Part shown: positions 11,401 through 23,245 of the stretch, piece after piece
How the letters are laid out: each line of letters opens with the position of its first letter
Numbering within the stretch: the first letter of the stretch is position 1
NCBI GenBank assembly: GCA_018894105.1
Contig: CM032131.1
Coordinates: 5,544,501 to 5,608,500, forward strand
Length of the DNA stretch: 64,000 bases
Source: Jacaranda mimosifolia
Lineage: Eukaryota; Streptophyta; Magnoliopsida; Lamiales; Bignoniaceae
Reading direction: 5' to 3'
Translations under genes and position numbers: made by a program
Notes under the pieces: generated by a model
What the model was told of the DNA's origin: nothing
Databases searched by the model: none
The model's input: only the letters and a program-made list of their open reading frames with translations

Positions 11401-12200
11401 CTTCTTCTGAAAGAGATAATGCAATAGCACGGTCTATGGCTTCGGTCTCCGACCATGAATCCTGTACCATTTTTTCTTCAATGAATAAGCTTTTCGTCAA
11501 GAACAATCAATAAGCAAAGAAGAGAAACAATTCATTGTAGTAAATGTAGGTCATACCACTACCTTGGAGCAAAACTGTACTAGGTAAACATCAGATGGTA
11601 TTGAAATGGCAACGGATGCAATAAGGCAAAACCAGGCTATATGAAAAAAAGGTGGTCTAGGTAGCATATATTCTGGATATGATATTGAAAAATCAAAAAG
11701 CTAGAAAGGTAATTGCAAGTTCCTTGCTAAAATAGAGTCCATCTTCCAATTGTCGATTTATTACCAAGCCAATTAAATGATCTGAATGCAACCCTATTTC
11801 TTCAATCTTGAGTTTCCATTTTTGCAATATCAGAAATAAAATCAGAAATAAGTACGTTCAATTCCCAAAATCTTATTCCATGCTTCCAAAAAAAAAAAAA
11901 AAAATTGTTCAGAGTCAACCATTAAAATTCAGGAAAAAAGATACCAAAAAAGGTGGAAAAAAAAAAAATCTCAAGGAGTCTACCGATGTGAGGAAACTGA
12001 TGTTGGAAAGAAGGTAGCAATAACCTCACACACTAGGAGTCAGTTCCATCATGATAAAGAGACAGAAAAACCAAGGCATAAATACTTACCCACGACGTAG
12101 ATGGATGATTCTCCACTGTATCTGCTCCATACCTCCAATCATACCGGCCCTCCGAAACTTTATGGCTTGAACCCTTGAAAATTTTGCTAAGCCAACCCAT
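2423..12200 (-). CDS. DA1: DA1/DAR family ubiquitin-activated peptidase, complete, 11 coding exons
   Basis: Coding exons (minus strand): 12200-12090, 11461-11377, 10827-10566, 9510-9390, 6917-6834, 4540-4421, 4295-4083, 3989-3927, 3807-3689, 3596-3538, 2739-2423. All introns are GT-AG, phases agree at every junction, and the sum is 1554 nt (517 residues plus stop; Arabidopsis DA1 has 532). Two ubiquitin-interacting motifs lie at about 44-58 ([15 protein letters not shown]) and 72-86 ([13 protein letters not shown]). A Gly-Tyr-His repeat covers about 100-135, a LIM zinc domain begins at 155 (CAGCN) and a second Cys-rich LIM-like part follows to about 290. The zinc-peptidase motif HEMMH is at 402-406. 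The start [11 protein letters not shown] is family-typical; an in-frame ATG seven codons upstream (12221) is the alternative. DA1 cleaves growth regulators and limits the period of cell proliferation in organs. Assignment to DA1 rather than a DAR paralogue is uncertain. Confidence 0.93.
2938..2970. repeat. Low-complexity CCCA/CCACC tract in DA1 intron 10
   Basis: C-rich purine-poor run of CCACC/CCCA units in the 798 bp intron between the last two DA1-like exons. No gene seen in the rest of that intron. Confidence 0.6.
4541..6833 (-). other. DA1-like intron 5 (2.3 kb), no independent gene seen
   Basis: Bounded by donor GTAAGT at 6833 and acceptor CCCACAG at 4541. The stretch from about 5390 to 5960 is distinctly C-rich on the plus strand compared with the surrounding AT-rich intron, and carries a 101-residue ORF (5621-5926) of no recognised family. 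This may be an old insertion, but no terminal repeats were found. Confidence 0.6.
6918..9389 (-). other. DA1-like intron 4 (2.5 kb) carrying a MITE
   Basis: Bounded by donor GTACAG at 9389 and acceptor GATGCAG at 6918. It holds the TTA-flanked MITE at 8503-8875. The rest is AT-rich with no gene seen. Confidence 0.7.
8503..8875. mobile_element. PIF/Harbinger-type MITE, family A, copy 1 (in DA1 intron)
   Basis: Ends read GAGGGTGTTTGCTAAGCTT on the left and, as reverse complement, GATGGCATTTGGGGAGCTT on the right. A 3 bp TTA target duplication flanks it (8500-8502 and 8876-8878), as expected for PIF/Harbinger elements. The interior shares long stretches with copies at 56980-57292 and 62923-63288. 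Non-coding. Confidence 0.7.
10123..10162. repeat. Poly-G plus GA microsatellite in DA1 intron 3
   Basis: A long G-run interrupted by few A residues, followed by (GA)n. On the transcribed minus strand it reads (TC)n then poly-C. Exact length should be treated with care because homopolymers are error-prone. Confidence 0.75.
10307..10452. repeat. Downstream copy of a 140 bp tandem duplication at the DA1 exon 3 donor
   Basis: Duplicates 10478-10615 at an offset of 171 bp, with a 10-11 bp insertion near 10426 and a few substitutions. It contains its own CTCAG/GTGAAC donor-like site (intron base 10394) and a CCAG acceptor-like site (10438-10435). Confidence 0.85.
10453..10476. repeat. GAA microsatellite at the duplication junction
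   Basis: AAG/GAA repeat between the two duplicated copies. On the gene's strand it reads as a CTT pyrimidine tract, immediately upstream of the acceptor-like site in the second copy. Confidence 0.85.
10478..10615. repeat. Upstream copy of the tandem duplication, containing the used exon 3 end
   Basis: Includes the last roughly 50 coding bases of DA1-like exon 3, the donor at 10565 (CTCAG/GTAAAC) and the first part of intron 3. Paired with 10307-10452. Confidence 0.85.
10616..10718 (-). repeat. Coding hexanucleotide repeat giving a Gly-Tyr/His/Asn array in the DA1-like protein
   Basis: Imperfect array of 6 bp units (ATCCAT/GTCCAT/TTCCAT on the plus strand) inside exon 3, encoding alternating glycine with Tyr, His, Asn or Gln. 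Arabidopsis DA1 has a shorter Gly/Tyr-rich stretch at the same place between UIM2 and LIM, so the array is an expansion of an existing linker. Confidence 0.85.
11199..11290. repeat. 46 bp direct tandem duplication in DA1 intron 2
   Basis: Two nearly identical 46 bp units beginning AATGTTCCCAAATATTCAAA at 11199 and 11245. Confidence 0.85.
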
Positions 12201-13800
12201 TAGGTGAAATGTCGTTGGCACATAGTCACTGACGCATTAACCTGCAGTAAACTATTCCATAAAGCTGTAGATGCATAATACAACACTTCGGAAGTTTGAA
12301 GGGGGAAGCAGGGGAAGAAAGACAAGCACAGACAGAAAAGAAGAAGAGAGAGCAGCACTCTATTACAAATACAGACTGGACACTGTGGTTTAAGGTTTTC
12401 TTTCCATTTAAGAATAACCAACTTGACGTTAAGTGAATTATTCACAAACTTCTGTTTGCTCAATTTTACGTTCAATACTGAAGAAAATTTTAACAAAGAG
12501 CGGAGCTTTTTCTTCTGAAGCTACAGTTATATTACTAAAGAAAATTATAATGACAGGGGGAACTTTTCTGCAGCTGCCGGTGGTAACTACGTGTTCTAAT
12601 CCTCTAAACTACAGCAAATATGTTAGTTCATTCTCTCCTAGAAATAAGATCGCCTGTCCTAGAAATAAGATCGCCTGCAATTCTACATCTTTTCAAGATA
12701 TCAACAAGAACAAAGAATTTCAACAATACAATTTAACCAGTTGTGTTCTAAGTACAATTCCAGGCCATAAAAATACTACATCAGGAAGCATATGAAGGAC
12801 AAGCTTTCAAGCTCCCATTTTTCTTAGCACTTCGATATATGTCTTCTTCTACTAGGTATTCCAACAAAAGGATCTCGCCAACTTAAACCCCATAACCTAA
12901 ATATGGTAAGTTGGAATTTGGACATTATATCATCGAATATGCACTAAGTACCATCCCAGAAAAGAAGCAAACTACATTTCCAGCTCTGAAAGTTGGAATG
13001 TAATTTGCAACCTAGAAGGGCCCGTCTAGCTGAATGCAGCATAATCGAAAACCAAATATAGTCAATCCTCAACAAAAACCAAATAAAAAGGGGAAAACCA
13101 AAGAAAGCTTCAAAATGTGTACAATTATAATATCAACTCTCCCAGCTATCATTGATCTAAGAGCCCAAACGGTTCAAACATCAAACAACACAGAACCCAC
13201 AGAACCGTATAAACCAGAACAATAAATCTACTTCCAATTTGTAGCCTAAAAGCGTAAACAACAAATGCAAAAGAATGATCGCGTTAGCTCGATGTACCCT
13301 TTAAATTCAAGACAATCAGACATGCAATATTTTAACCAAAGATAAAAGAAAGCATACATTGCAATAATGGCTCACCTCAATTTAGGCCCAAGAATTCACA
13401 GGAGTGGTGGAAGCAATAAGGCACTCAGATCAAAAAAAGAACAAGTTTGCAGAAAAGCAGTATCGTCAGGAACAGTTTAAAGATGCTGAAAGAACCCTTT
13501 AATACTTTCAATCCAAAAAAGAACCTTTTAAGCAAAAATTCAAAGAAAAAAATAAGAATCTTTTATCTCCTCAATCTCCTAAAAGAAAACGAAAAAAATT
13601 GATTCATGAACTATAAAATCGAAACTGGTAAACCAAAATGATGAATGCCCAGAAATCTCTACTACCCAATAGCCCACCAAGAAACAAAAAAAATCAATCT
13701 TGTGGGAAAATTGTTATACAGTGGACATATGAATGATACTTGTTAATTACATACAAACATAAAGATTTTCAAAGTCAAAGAGAGACAAACATTTCCTGCA
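12201..13800 (-). promoter_or_regulatory. Probable 5' UTR exons, leader intron and promoter of the DA1-like gene
   Basis: Inference from splice signals. On the minus strand a donor TTGAG/GTGAGC lies at 13375, and an acceptor CTGCAG at 12242 leaves a 40 nt leader segment before the ATG at 12200. The upstream stretch (about 13377-13700) is T-rich in the sense direction, as plant leaders often are. No TATA box is claimed. Short ORFs here were judged spurious. Confidence 0.45.
12637..12678. repeat. 21 bp unit repeated twice
   Basis: CCTAGAAATAAGATCGCCTG occurs twice in tandem, inside the presumed leader intron of the DA1-like gene. Confidence 0.85.
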
Positions 13801-15884
13801 TAATATACGTGCTAAATTAAAACCCCAAAAACGTTTGACTAAGGAACATCAAACGCAGTTGGGTGTTTTCCTGAGTGGTTGAATTGGAATGGTTATAGCG
13901 TAGAGGTACACCAGTATACATGTCACGTGGCTTTGTTTTTCCTTTTCCACTTTCTTATTTTTGCATAAGGACGCCAAAAGCTTTCTTCAAGAAAAGACTA
14001 AAAAAAAAAAAGGAAGGGAAAAAATTTATAAAAAGAAAAACATAATTGAAAATAAAACCGAAAGAATTATCATTCTTTAAGAAAATACCATTTCATTAAT
14101 AATTTTTCAACTGGCTTCATAAAATTCAAATTCATAATGTTATAGAATTTATTCCTAATCTATTTATTTATCCCTTAAAATAAAAAGTTACTCTTTGCAG
14201 TCTTTTAACATTATCGGATAGATAGAGTGACCATTTTTTGTTTTACACATGCACATGTACCTGGGACCCTTCAAATTTGAATCTTGACCTCAAATATATA
14301 AATGTAAATAATGTGGCATTCAATCGATTGATCAATGATATTTAATAAAAAAGAACTAAGTTACGAAGGTGAAAAGAAAAGTTGGTTTTCAAAATAATTT
14401 TATACGATAGTGTGACAAAATCTATCATAGTTAATATAATTAATTGAAAGATGTGCTCTATGATTGTGTGAAAGACATAATAGCATTGGAAGTGCATGCT
14501 TAATTTTTGAAAGATAATATATAGGTGTGTATATAGAGTTTTTTGAAATTTCAACTTTAAAATATTAGGTATATATCTAAAGAAAAAATTATGATAAAAA
14601 ACAAGAAGTGGAAATATTGCAGCATCATACACAACGAATGAAGATAATTTCTAAAAAAGGTTTTGATAATAAAGAATTAATTAGGTATAGAAAGTAATGA
14701 ATATTGAGTGGTTATTTTTTTTTCTTTCGTGAAGTTGAATAATTTCATTTCAAATCAAGAAGCCACTTTTCATTATAGTGCCTCTTTAATTATGGCGTGG
14801 TAGACTATGAAGGATATATAATGACTTAGGGCCACGCATGTAAATGGAGTAGGGTGTTAACTTGATTTGCAATAATTACGGGCCTTAATTATATGACGAC
14901 TTAATAAAAAGGACAATTAATATATAGATTAATGCGGCTAAGTATAATATAAGTTTAAAGTTAATTATTCTTTTAAAAGTAAAAACTGTTCATTTTGAAG
15001 TCAGCTTGTTTTGAGATACCAGATTTGCTAACATTAAATTTGCTATCTCAATTTACTAAGCTAACCACTAATACCAGAAGTATATCTTAATTTAAAAGTT
15101 AATTACTTATACTAAATATAGTGAGTGAGATTTCAATAATAATCATTTACTAACAAAATAAAAACAAGCCAAAAGAGGAAGACATAAGGTTGGTAGGATA
15201 CCCAACTTGGCTACAACTATGATCATATTGAATCCAAATATTTGGTATTTTTTAAAGTTATAATTTAATCAAGATAGCCTTCCTTGAAATCAAACCAACC
15301 CCCACAAAAATGATAATATACGGATTTAAAGGGGAAAACAAAAAACAAAAACAAAAAAGATAAATTGCTTAAGTGTATATAGTGTCAAGAAATTAAATAC
15401 TAAAAATCAAGTGTTAATTATGAAATATGAATACACTAATGTAGAGTAATTCACTCCATTTTATATTTTTATACTAAATAGACGTAAGAATTTTTGGATT
15501 ATTATGCAGATAATTCTTCCTAAAATTAGGGTTTGTTTTGTTATACTATTTTATAATCGCAAAAATATTACCAAGCATAATGATAAGTTTCCAAAGCCAT
15601 ACTCTAGAATGTAATAAACCACCCTTTAATTTCCCTTCTCCACTAACCTTATATCACATTCCCCCAAATAATCATTATATATGCTAATATGCATATATAT
15701 TTTCCACATCCATTACAATTATAAGTACAAAAGTCAATATAATTAAAATATATTCTCTCATGAATCCAATAAAAAAAAATCTAGTAATTTAACATTTATA
15801 ATAGAAATGTCTCCTCCTAAAATAAAACCAAATTTGCTATTTTGTTCCATAATAATCTACAACAACCCTCCAAAACAAAATTAA
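13801..15884. other. AT-rich intergenic DNA without a recognised gene
   Basis: Very AT-rich with short ORFs only. Nothing with coding character or a clear transposon end was found here. Confidence 0.6.
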
Positions 15885-16532
15885 GGGTTTGTTTGGTATT
15901 GTTTTCGAGGAAAACATTTTGAAAGATAGTACTTTAGGATAGCGTTGGGGAATAAAATTGATGTTTGATTTTGTTTTAGTAGATGGTTAGAAATTGTTTC
16001 GAAAAGAAAAGATGTGTTTGTATTGTTTTATGATGAAACATTTTCTATTGTAAATATCAAATTAATAAAAATTTTGTTAGGTTAGTGAGGTAAAATTATC
16101 ATTTGATATTAACTTTTTTAGTATGTATTTTTGTATTGAGTGTCAATATATATAATGTGTGTGTGTGTGTGTGTGTGTAAAGATTATCCTTTTTGTAGTG
16201 GGATTTAGATTACTAGAGTGAGTATATTTTTGAGATTTTTTTAATTATACACACACATGCTAAGAGCCTATTAGGTTTAAGTTTCCAACATCACACTTTA
16301 TGTTTGAAACTAATGTCACTGAACTAAAGTCCATTTGGCTATTCTTGAGATAGTTTATTGCCTTCTGAGTGCCTAGAGAACGTACGGTCATATTTGATCT
16401 TGTTTCTCCAATTGAAAAATATTCTCAAAACATAGTATCTCACAAAATTCATATATATATATATATATATATATTTCCAATCTTACTTCTCAAAATATTT
16501 TTTAAAATAATCAAAACAATATCAAACAAAGC
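15885..16532. mobile_element. Probable MITE with TTTGTTTGGTATTGTTTT-type ends
   Basis: The left end GGGTTTGTTTGGTATTGTTT is mirrored by the right end, reverse complement GCTTTGTTTGATATTGTTTT. It is preceded by TAA, but the right flank is not an exact match, so the target duplication is unproven. It contains a GT microsatellite (about 16157-16178) and an AT microsatellite (about 16452-16473). Confidence 0.5.
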
Positions 16533-16903
16533 ATAGAAACCCATGGAGCAAGCCCAGATATTGTCCTTATACCTTAGTAGCCTATATAGGCACAAGCAAT
16601 CCCAGGCCTTGAAGATAGCGGATTGTAGACTCCATCCGGACTCGGCCGGGATTATCACAAACAAACGGGCAGCACGGATTTGGCCCAACTGAAATCCAAA
16701 TCAGATTTTTACTTACAAACTTTCCTGCTTTTGAAAATTTTTAGGGCACGTTTAATTAAAAATGTAGATAGTAGCAGAAATTTGAATAAAATAAGATAAA
16801 ATAAGATAAAATTAAATAATTTATTAGTTTATTTGATATTTAAGATTGACCTTACAATTAGTTGTTATTAGAATCTACTATAATCTCTTATGCATGTTTG
16901 GTT

Positions 16904-18096
16904 AGGGGTGGCAATTTCCAACACGACACGAGTTCGACACGAAAAAATTAGTTTTGGATTTATCCATTTTGAGTTCTGGTCCAACAAAGTTGACACGAAT
17001 AAGAACTCGAAGAAAATGAGTTGGGTTGGATTGAATTTCAGATTACATGAACAACCCAAAATTTGATTGTGTGTTACATGACAATCCGAACCCACCTGAA
17101 CCAACTTGACCCAATCAAAATTAAACAAATAATTATGATTAAAAATATAAAATAACAATATAAAACTTGAAAATTTGAACTTTAGTGATCTCAAAATTAC
17201 AACTTTGGCAATTTTCAGTCTTATTTATTTTCACAACCATATAGAATGAATTGTTACAATTTTAAATTACTTCTAATGGTTATTTTTGTATCCAAGTGGA
17301 CTTGAAAATTGTATTGCAAAGAGTTAACAAAATACTGCTTTAACTACTGAATTGTCCTAAAAGATTTTCCGAGGCCTTATACAACGCAAGATTTTGTATA
17401 TATAAATAAATAAAAATTATTTTTGTTGAGAGGTATAAAAAATTCAAAAGACTTAAATAAGTTTTTATAATAAATTATGTGTATAATTTAAAATATTTAT
17501 TTACTCATTTGCTTGATGATATATTTTTATTGATTTATATATTGCTTAATTTAATTAATATAAAGTTAAAAAATAACAGCATTAATTTTAAAAAGTTAGA
17601 AGAGACAATTTAATCGACACAAAAGATCTAAAAATTAAAGACAGTGGGTGAGTAAAACTTGGAAAAGTATGATATTTTCAAAAATGAGTCACTTTGTGAT
17701 TTCAATATTTTTATAATGGTCATAGATACTAAAAAATGAAAGGAAAAAAAGTCCTAAAAATTAATATATTATATGGTTCAATTAAAATTATTTGAGTGCA
17801 TTTAAAGTTATAATGAGAACTCCTTACTCCTATTCTAATTCATTAATAATTAAAAATAGACAAAATAAAAAAAATACCAATTTTTAAAAAAAAATTAAAA
17901 TAAATATTCAAAATAATTATTTTAAAAATCAGGTCGACCCTGAACCTGACATGATACGAATCAAATTGGATTAGAGTTGAGCACTTTCATATTATCATCA
18001 TGTTAAGTTAGGTTCAGGTTGTGAAAATTAATATTATACACTTACTTCAACCCAACCCAACCCGAACCCACCTGACCCACCCAAATTGCCACCCCA
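16904..18096. mobile_element. hAT-like non-autonomous element, 1.19 kb
   Basis: Terminal inverted repeats AGGGGTGGCAATTT and AAATTGCCACCCCA, with an imperfect 8 bp duplication outside (GTTTGGTT left, GTTTAGTA right), fit the hAT superfamily. Subterminal DNA is rich in ACCCGAACCCA/AACCCAACCC words near both ends. No transposase ORF remains; a 108-residue minus-strand ORF at 16868-17194 has no recognised domain. Confidence 0.6.
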
Positions 18097-18220
18097 GTTT
18101 AGTATGTAGGATTAATTAGGCAAAAAACAAAATTATCCTTGAATAAAGCCCTCATCCCTTCCATTGACCTTTACAAGAAAAAGAAAAATGAGAGCAAGTA
18201 AGGAAGCGAAATTATAATAA

Positions 18221-18691
18221 GGGCTTGTTTGCTTCATTGGATAAAGCTTGATAGATCCATTTTCAAGCTTTATCTCTTGTTTGCTTCACATTTTTATGGC
18301 CCATGATACATTTATTGCCCGACATCGTATCATTGGCCAATCTGGTTTATGGATCAAGCCATCTTGGCTTGATCCATTTTCCATCTTTTCAAATTTGATT
18401 TGATAAAGAATGAAAATGACATTTTACCTTTATAAAAAACCTATCCTCAACGCCTTCTACCAAATTTTGAAAATTTACCTTCTTAGAAGTTTGGACATTT
18501 TGGACATTACAAAGTGTAATCACATTGAGCAATCTTGCCAACCAAACATTAGATAGTATTAAGCATGGGATATCACTAATTTTTAAAATCCAAGCAAATA
18601 ATAGATTACATGATTTTGGATACTATTTCTAATTTATGTATCACTAGTATATTAATCATTTCTAATCCTATAGGCCTAAGCAAACAAGCCC
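18221..18691. mobile_element. Tourist-like (PIF/Harbinger) MITE, family B, 471 bp
   Basis: Inverted repeat ends GGGCTTGTTTGCTT / AAGCAAACAAGCCC, 14 of 14 bp. Exact TAA target duplications at 18218-18220 and 18692-18694. Non-coding. Confidence 0.85.
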
Positions 18692-19072
18692 TAAGAGGAT
18701 GAGATTACATAATTGCACCTCCCAACCCACTACTTGAATAGTACATAATTGTATGAATAGGCCAGGCTTTGGATTAACTGTGGGCCAGCCCACTTTTTCA
18801 TCTTGCCTATCAAACAATATATTCGGTGAGATTAGAAGATTACGTTGGGGAAAATACCCAAATCAAATGTGACCTAAGATATAGAATTAGGGGCATTCAA
18901 ATCCACACCAAACCAAATAAAATTAATTATTCAATTCAAATTAAATTGAAAATCAATTTTTTTGGATTAGTTTGGATTTTATTTTTTCTTAATCAATGGG
19001 ATTGGATTGATTATCAGTTTTACTCTTAAAAATGAATCCAATCCATACGGAATCAAACTTTTTACATACTAA
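18692..19072. other. Intergenic spacer between two MITEs
   Basis: AT-rich. The segment near 18880-19050 holds many AATCCAATCC-like words and short inverted words, possibly the edge of another decayed repeat. No gene. Confidence 0.5.
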
Positions 19073-19998
19073 AAACTTGTTTGCTTAGTAGGATTGTGCA
19101 TGATAGATATATAATCCAATGTAATTGAATGTTTGGTTAGCATAATTAAAGCCCTTGATTAATAAAAAGCACAATATCCTCCTATCATTAAGTATTTGGA
19201 TTATTTATCAGACCCCATTGGTGTTATTGATAATTTTGATATTAAAAGCATTAGAATTAGTATATCAAATGATGAAATTATCCCTACATATAATTTAAAT
19301 ATAGACTTAATTAGCAAATGTGTATATATATTACTAAAACCTGATTTATATAACTCAGTTCTTAAAAAAATACTAAATTATTTGCACAATCAAACTTAAT
19401 TTTATAAGATTTTTTATACAATATTTATCTAAAAAATATAAACTTTTTATATGAAAATATTTCTTCTATCATAATAAGATTTCATAACTAACTTTTGTTT
19501 GTAAATTGAAAAATGAATAATATTTTTCAAATATTAAATTTATGCTTAATATAAATTTATTTTATAAAATCACAAACTAATATCCATAAACATATCAAAT
19601 ATAAAATAGTTTAATTTGTGAAATAAGTGTGTGGTTTTATAAAATTTAAAAGTTAATTACTTTTTCAAAATAAAAATCAATTCTTTTTTAGGTAATATTA
19701 AATTATGAACTATTTGAGGGAAAAAAGGATTAAAAATTGAGACTTACTCGCTACAATACTATATATATAAACCTTTTCAATGAAGATAATTTAATTATTA
19801 AAAGAAGATTGTGGATAAAATTGATATTTCACACTTATCATAAATTACAATTTTAAGTATCCAAACAACTGACTATTAAAATTATGATATCCAAATTAAC
19901 AATCCAAGCAAACAAACAAAGTATTGACATAATCTTAAGACAATGAGTCATACGTTTATTTATCACATTCAATCATATCATGACAAGCAAACGAGCCC
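19073..19998. mobile_element. Diverged Tourist-like MITE, family B relative, 926 bp
   Basis: Right end reverse complement GGGCTCGTTTGCTTGTC pairs with left end AAACTTGTTTGCTTAG; TAA flanks both sides (19070-19072 and 19999-20001). Interior very AT-rich with only a 67-residue ORF (19196-19399) of no known family. Confidence 0.6.
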
Positions 19999-20797
19999 TA
20001 ATAATATAAAAAAATATACCTTAAATATAAAGTACCATAAATAAGCTAAAATAAATTATAACATTAAGAAATAACCTAAACCCAATGTTGTAACTTTGTT
20101 AATTGCTTGTTTCGAAATTAATTCTTGAAACTTCATGGATTTACATTATTGGCTTGAATTTTTATGAATTATTATTGATTGTTTAATAATATTTTTTATC
20201 ATTAACTTTGACTTATATAATTTATAGTGTATTATTGTATAGATTTATAATTTGTGGTTTACATGTTTTTAAAGAATATAATTCCATAAGGATAATATTA
20301 ATCTTAATACATATTGATTAAATTATCAAGAAAGAAAGCTCGATTACAATTGCCAAATAAACATTAGAAATCAATTAATTAAATTGGTTAAATTGTTCAT
20401 TGTAAATTATCAAATATTTTAATTAAAAATCTAATTAAATAAAAAATTGATTAATCAATCCAATTCAAATAAATTAAAAATAATTAAATTGAATTGAATT
20501 TATAAAAAGAACCAAAACCATTCAATATAAATTATATAATTTGAATCGATTAATTTTTTATTTCAAAATCAATTTAATCCGAACTGCCAACAGCCAATAT
20601 GGAGTATCTTGTCTGATGGGTCTCTTTACAAATTAATGTCCCGCAAACATATGTTTGGACTTCAGATTTTGACAACGGAAAAGAGAAGAAAAATTAAAAA
20701 CGTTTAGAAATAAAGTATAAAGTATTACTATTTGAAGGTAAAAAAGTATTTTTTTAATAATTTTTTGACTAAAATTTAAGAACTAAATATAGACTAA
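19999..20797. other. AT-rich intergenic DNA, no feature seen
   Basis: No ORF of note. The stretch 20340-20590 is dominated by AATTAAATT-like words. It ends at the TAA target duplication of the next element. Confidence 0.5.
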
Positions 20798-20926
20798 GGT
20801 GGTGATTGGTATGCATGAATGGAATTAGGTGAGACTGAAATGACTTTTAAGAATGGAATGAAATTGAGAATTGAATGATATTGGTATAGTTTATCTTATA
20901 ATTGGTATGTACAAGAAATGAGAAAG

Positions 20927-20931
20927 GAATG
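20927..20931. other. Target-site duplication GAATG, left
   Basis: Identical to 31599-31603 on the far side of the retrotransposon. Confidence 0.9.
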
Positions 20932-21691
20932 TGATATGGGATAGCCCAATATGCTCAGCCCAAAGACCACAGGCCCAAGGATATAGCGTCAGACCCACTT
21001 CATACCCCGGGTCCAATGGTGCTACTGACGTCCGGCGACCCAAATCGACCATCCAGATCAACGTCGCTCACAGACAGGGCCTCTGGTCAACCCCTCGACC
21101 GCAACGCTCGTCCACCTCACAAGCTGCGCCTTAACCCATCATAAAATCGACCTCGTCACCAACCACGGAGGTCGACTCGGCGAGGAATGGCTCTGCCGCA
21201 TTAAATGCCCTGACAGGCAGCATGCCTCCGCATTAATGGCGCATACCGCCCTAGTACCACCCATGCTGCCATACTAGGCAGCAGACGTGTCTACATTGTA
21301 CTAACATACCCATGAACCTTAGAAAGACAGCCACCTGGAATAATATAGGAATGTGAGTTGACCTAATGCCCTTCATGCAAGGACAAAGATCCTTCTTACG
21401 TATCAAGGGCATCTCAGACAAATCCCCACCAAGAGAAGGCTATAAATACCTCCATTCCAACCTCTCAAAAGGTATGCTATTTTGTATTAAAAGCCCTCAC
21501 TCTGCTACTCGATATTCCTGGTCCATACTAACTTGAGCGTCATAGTGCCTTAGCTGAGGGCAACTCGGCTAGCCTGACGTTTGCTTGTGATCGCAGGATT
21601 CAGCCCAATTTCCTTTACTTATCGACCACCCAGGTCGAACACTCCCAAATCCATCATCCGATCCAGCTCAAAACAGATTTCACCCTCATCA
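20932..21691 (+). repeat. 5' LTR, 760 bp
   Basis: Begins TGATATGGGATAGCC and ends CCCTCATCA (TG...CA). It pairs with 30834-31598. A TATAAATA motif near 21442 (in GGCTATAAATACC) is a likely core promoter, conserved in the 3' LTR. Confidence 0.93.
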
Positions 21692-21692
21692 T

Positions 21693-21712
21693 TTGGCTCC
21701 ATTTGTGGGAAA
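21693..21712 (+). promoter_or_regulatory. Probable primer-binding site
   Basis: TTGGCTCCATTTGTGGGAAA directly follows the LTR, like the TGGC-CC--TTGTGGGAA sites of related plant gypsy elements. I do not name the primer tRNA. Confidence 0.55.
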
Positions 21713-21731
21713 CTTAAGTCTGCTATCCAAA

Positions 21732-23245
21732 ATGGTGAACACTAGGCAAGCCCCTTTTGGAAGAAAGAAAATAAGAGGTCTAGTTCTCCCCCTCCTCGAC
21801 CTCAGCAAGAAGTTGGCGAGCCAGGATCGGGCGCCCCGCCAGAGCAGATGGTCACCCTGACCATGCCTTAGCTAATGCAGCTCATCAGCGAGCAAATATC
21901 CGCCCAGATTTTAGCTCAACTTTCAGCGGCACTAAATCGGCACATAGTACAACTGGAGTCGGCAGCTAGTGTAACGCCGCAACCCACGGCCCTGGAAGAG
22001 AGACCTCCTAGAGAAAACTAGGATCGACCAGAATCTAGAAGGCCTCCCTCGAGGCACGAACTGAGCCTAGGTAGTTTTTCAAGGGAAGGGGCCCGACCTA
22101 TGCCCCGCGAGGAGGTTGTAGATTCCGTTGATCACGGCGTTCGACCCTTTTGAGCCCTGCAGCGCGATCGGGTAGAACGCTCGAGACCCCACCCGAACAG
22201 AAACACATCCCAAGCTGATAAGGAAGAATGAGAGGAAGTATCCCACCAAGTCCAATAGTTGAATCGTCGATTGGAAGAAATCTCGAGGAGAAACACAGAG
22301 AAAAACTACAATCAAGAGGGACCACCGAGGTTCCGAAGGGAGAGAGATTCACCGTTCATCCAGGATATTATCGACGAGCGCATTGCTGTCGATGCCAAGA
22401 TTCCGATTGGCCTACCCTGCTATGATGGCTCGTTGGACCCAAACGAGCACCTGATGCAGTTCGAGCACATGATGCAGCTGCACGAGCACATCGACTACAT
22501 CCACACCAAGATGTTAGTAACCACCTTTCAGAGGATAGCGCTGGACTAGTTCGTTAAGCTGGAACCGGCATCGATATACTCGTACAATCAACTGTGCGAC
22601 AAATTTTTACACTAGTTTGCACGTAGGAGAAAGGAAAAACTCCCACACACCCATTTGCACACGGTGAAACAGAATGAGGGAGAATCCCTCCGAGACTTTT
22701 TTACCAGATTTAACACGAAGGTGTTGAAAATTGATAGTCTAAGGATAGAGTTCTTGATCGACGTATTATTTTTGGGCCTCAGGCACAAAGAATGTGCCAA
22801 TGCGCTGGTTCGTGAGCAGCCAAGATCGATGGAGGAGCTCCTCGACCTTGCAGAGAAGTACATGACCCAAGAGGAGATGAATAAATTGAAATACGGTAGT
22901 CTCAAGGTCGAGAAGAAGAAAAGTAAGGAAAAAGACGACCGCCAACTCAATGAGGGACATCGATCTCCCATCAAATGTTTCCATGACTATACTCCACTTA
23001 ACTTCCCAAGGAATGAGGTGTTGTTTGCTATCCAACATGATAATCTCCTCAAAAGACCCAGGAAACTGACTGAGACAGAAGCTATGAAAAAATCGAAGAA
23101 GTATTGCCACTTCCATAAGCAAAAAGGGCATGACACGGAGGATTGCTTCAATTTGCATGACGAAATTGAAAGACTAATCAGGCAGGGTCATCTGAAAAAA
23201 TATGTGGACGAGCATGCCAGGCGCGAAGAGGGCAAAACCGACTAG
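21732..23245 (+). pseudogene. gag: gag of the Tat element, broken
   Basis: Starts MVNTRQ, a common plant gypsy gag start, then shifts frame and meets several TAG codons. The best-preserved stretch, 22655-23245 (196 residues), has the retrotransposon Gag core (ESLRDFFTRFN) followed by a zinc-knuckle-like C-x2-H-x4-H-x4-C motif at about 23104-23145 (YCHFHKQKGHDTEDC). An upstream piece in frame 22259-22549 gives the segment with DPNEHLMQFE. Gag forms the particle that packages element RNA. Stops at 22546-22548 (TAG where TGG is usual) and 22613-22615 (TAG where CAG is usual) separate the pieces. Confidence 0.85.

Noticed and set aside
12433..12795. 120-residue plus-strand ORF
   Set aside because: Lies in the presumed DA1 leader intron, with a 21 bp tandem repeat and no recognised domain.
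16868..17194. 108-residue minus-strand ORF as a transposase
   Set aside because: AT-rich composition, no catalytic motif; lies across the left end of the hAT-like element.
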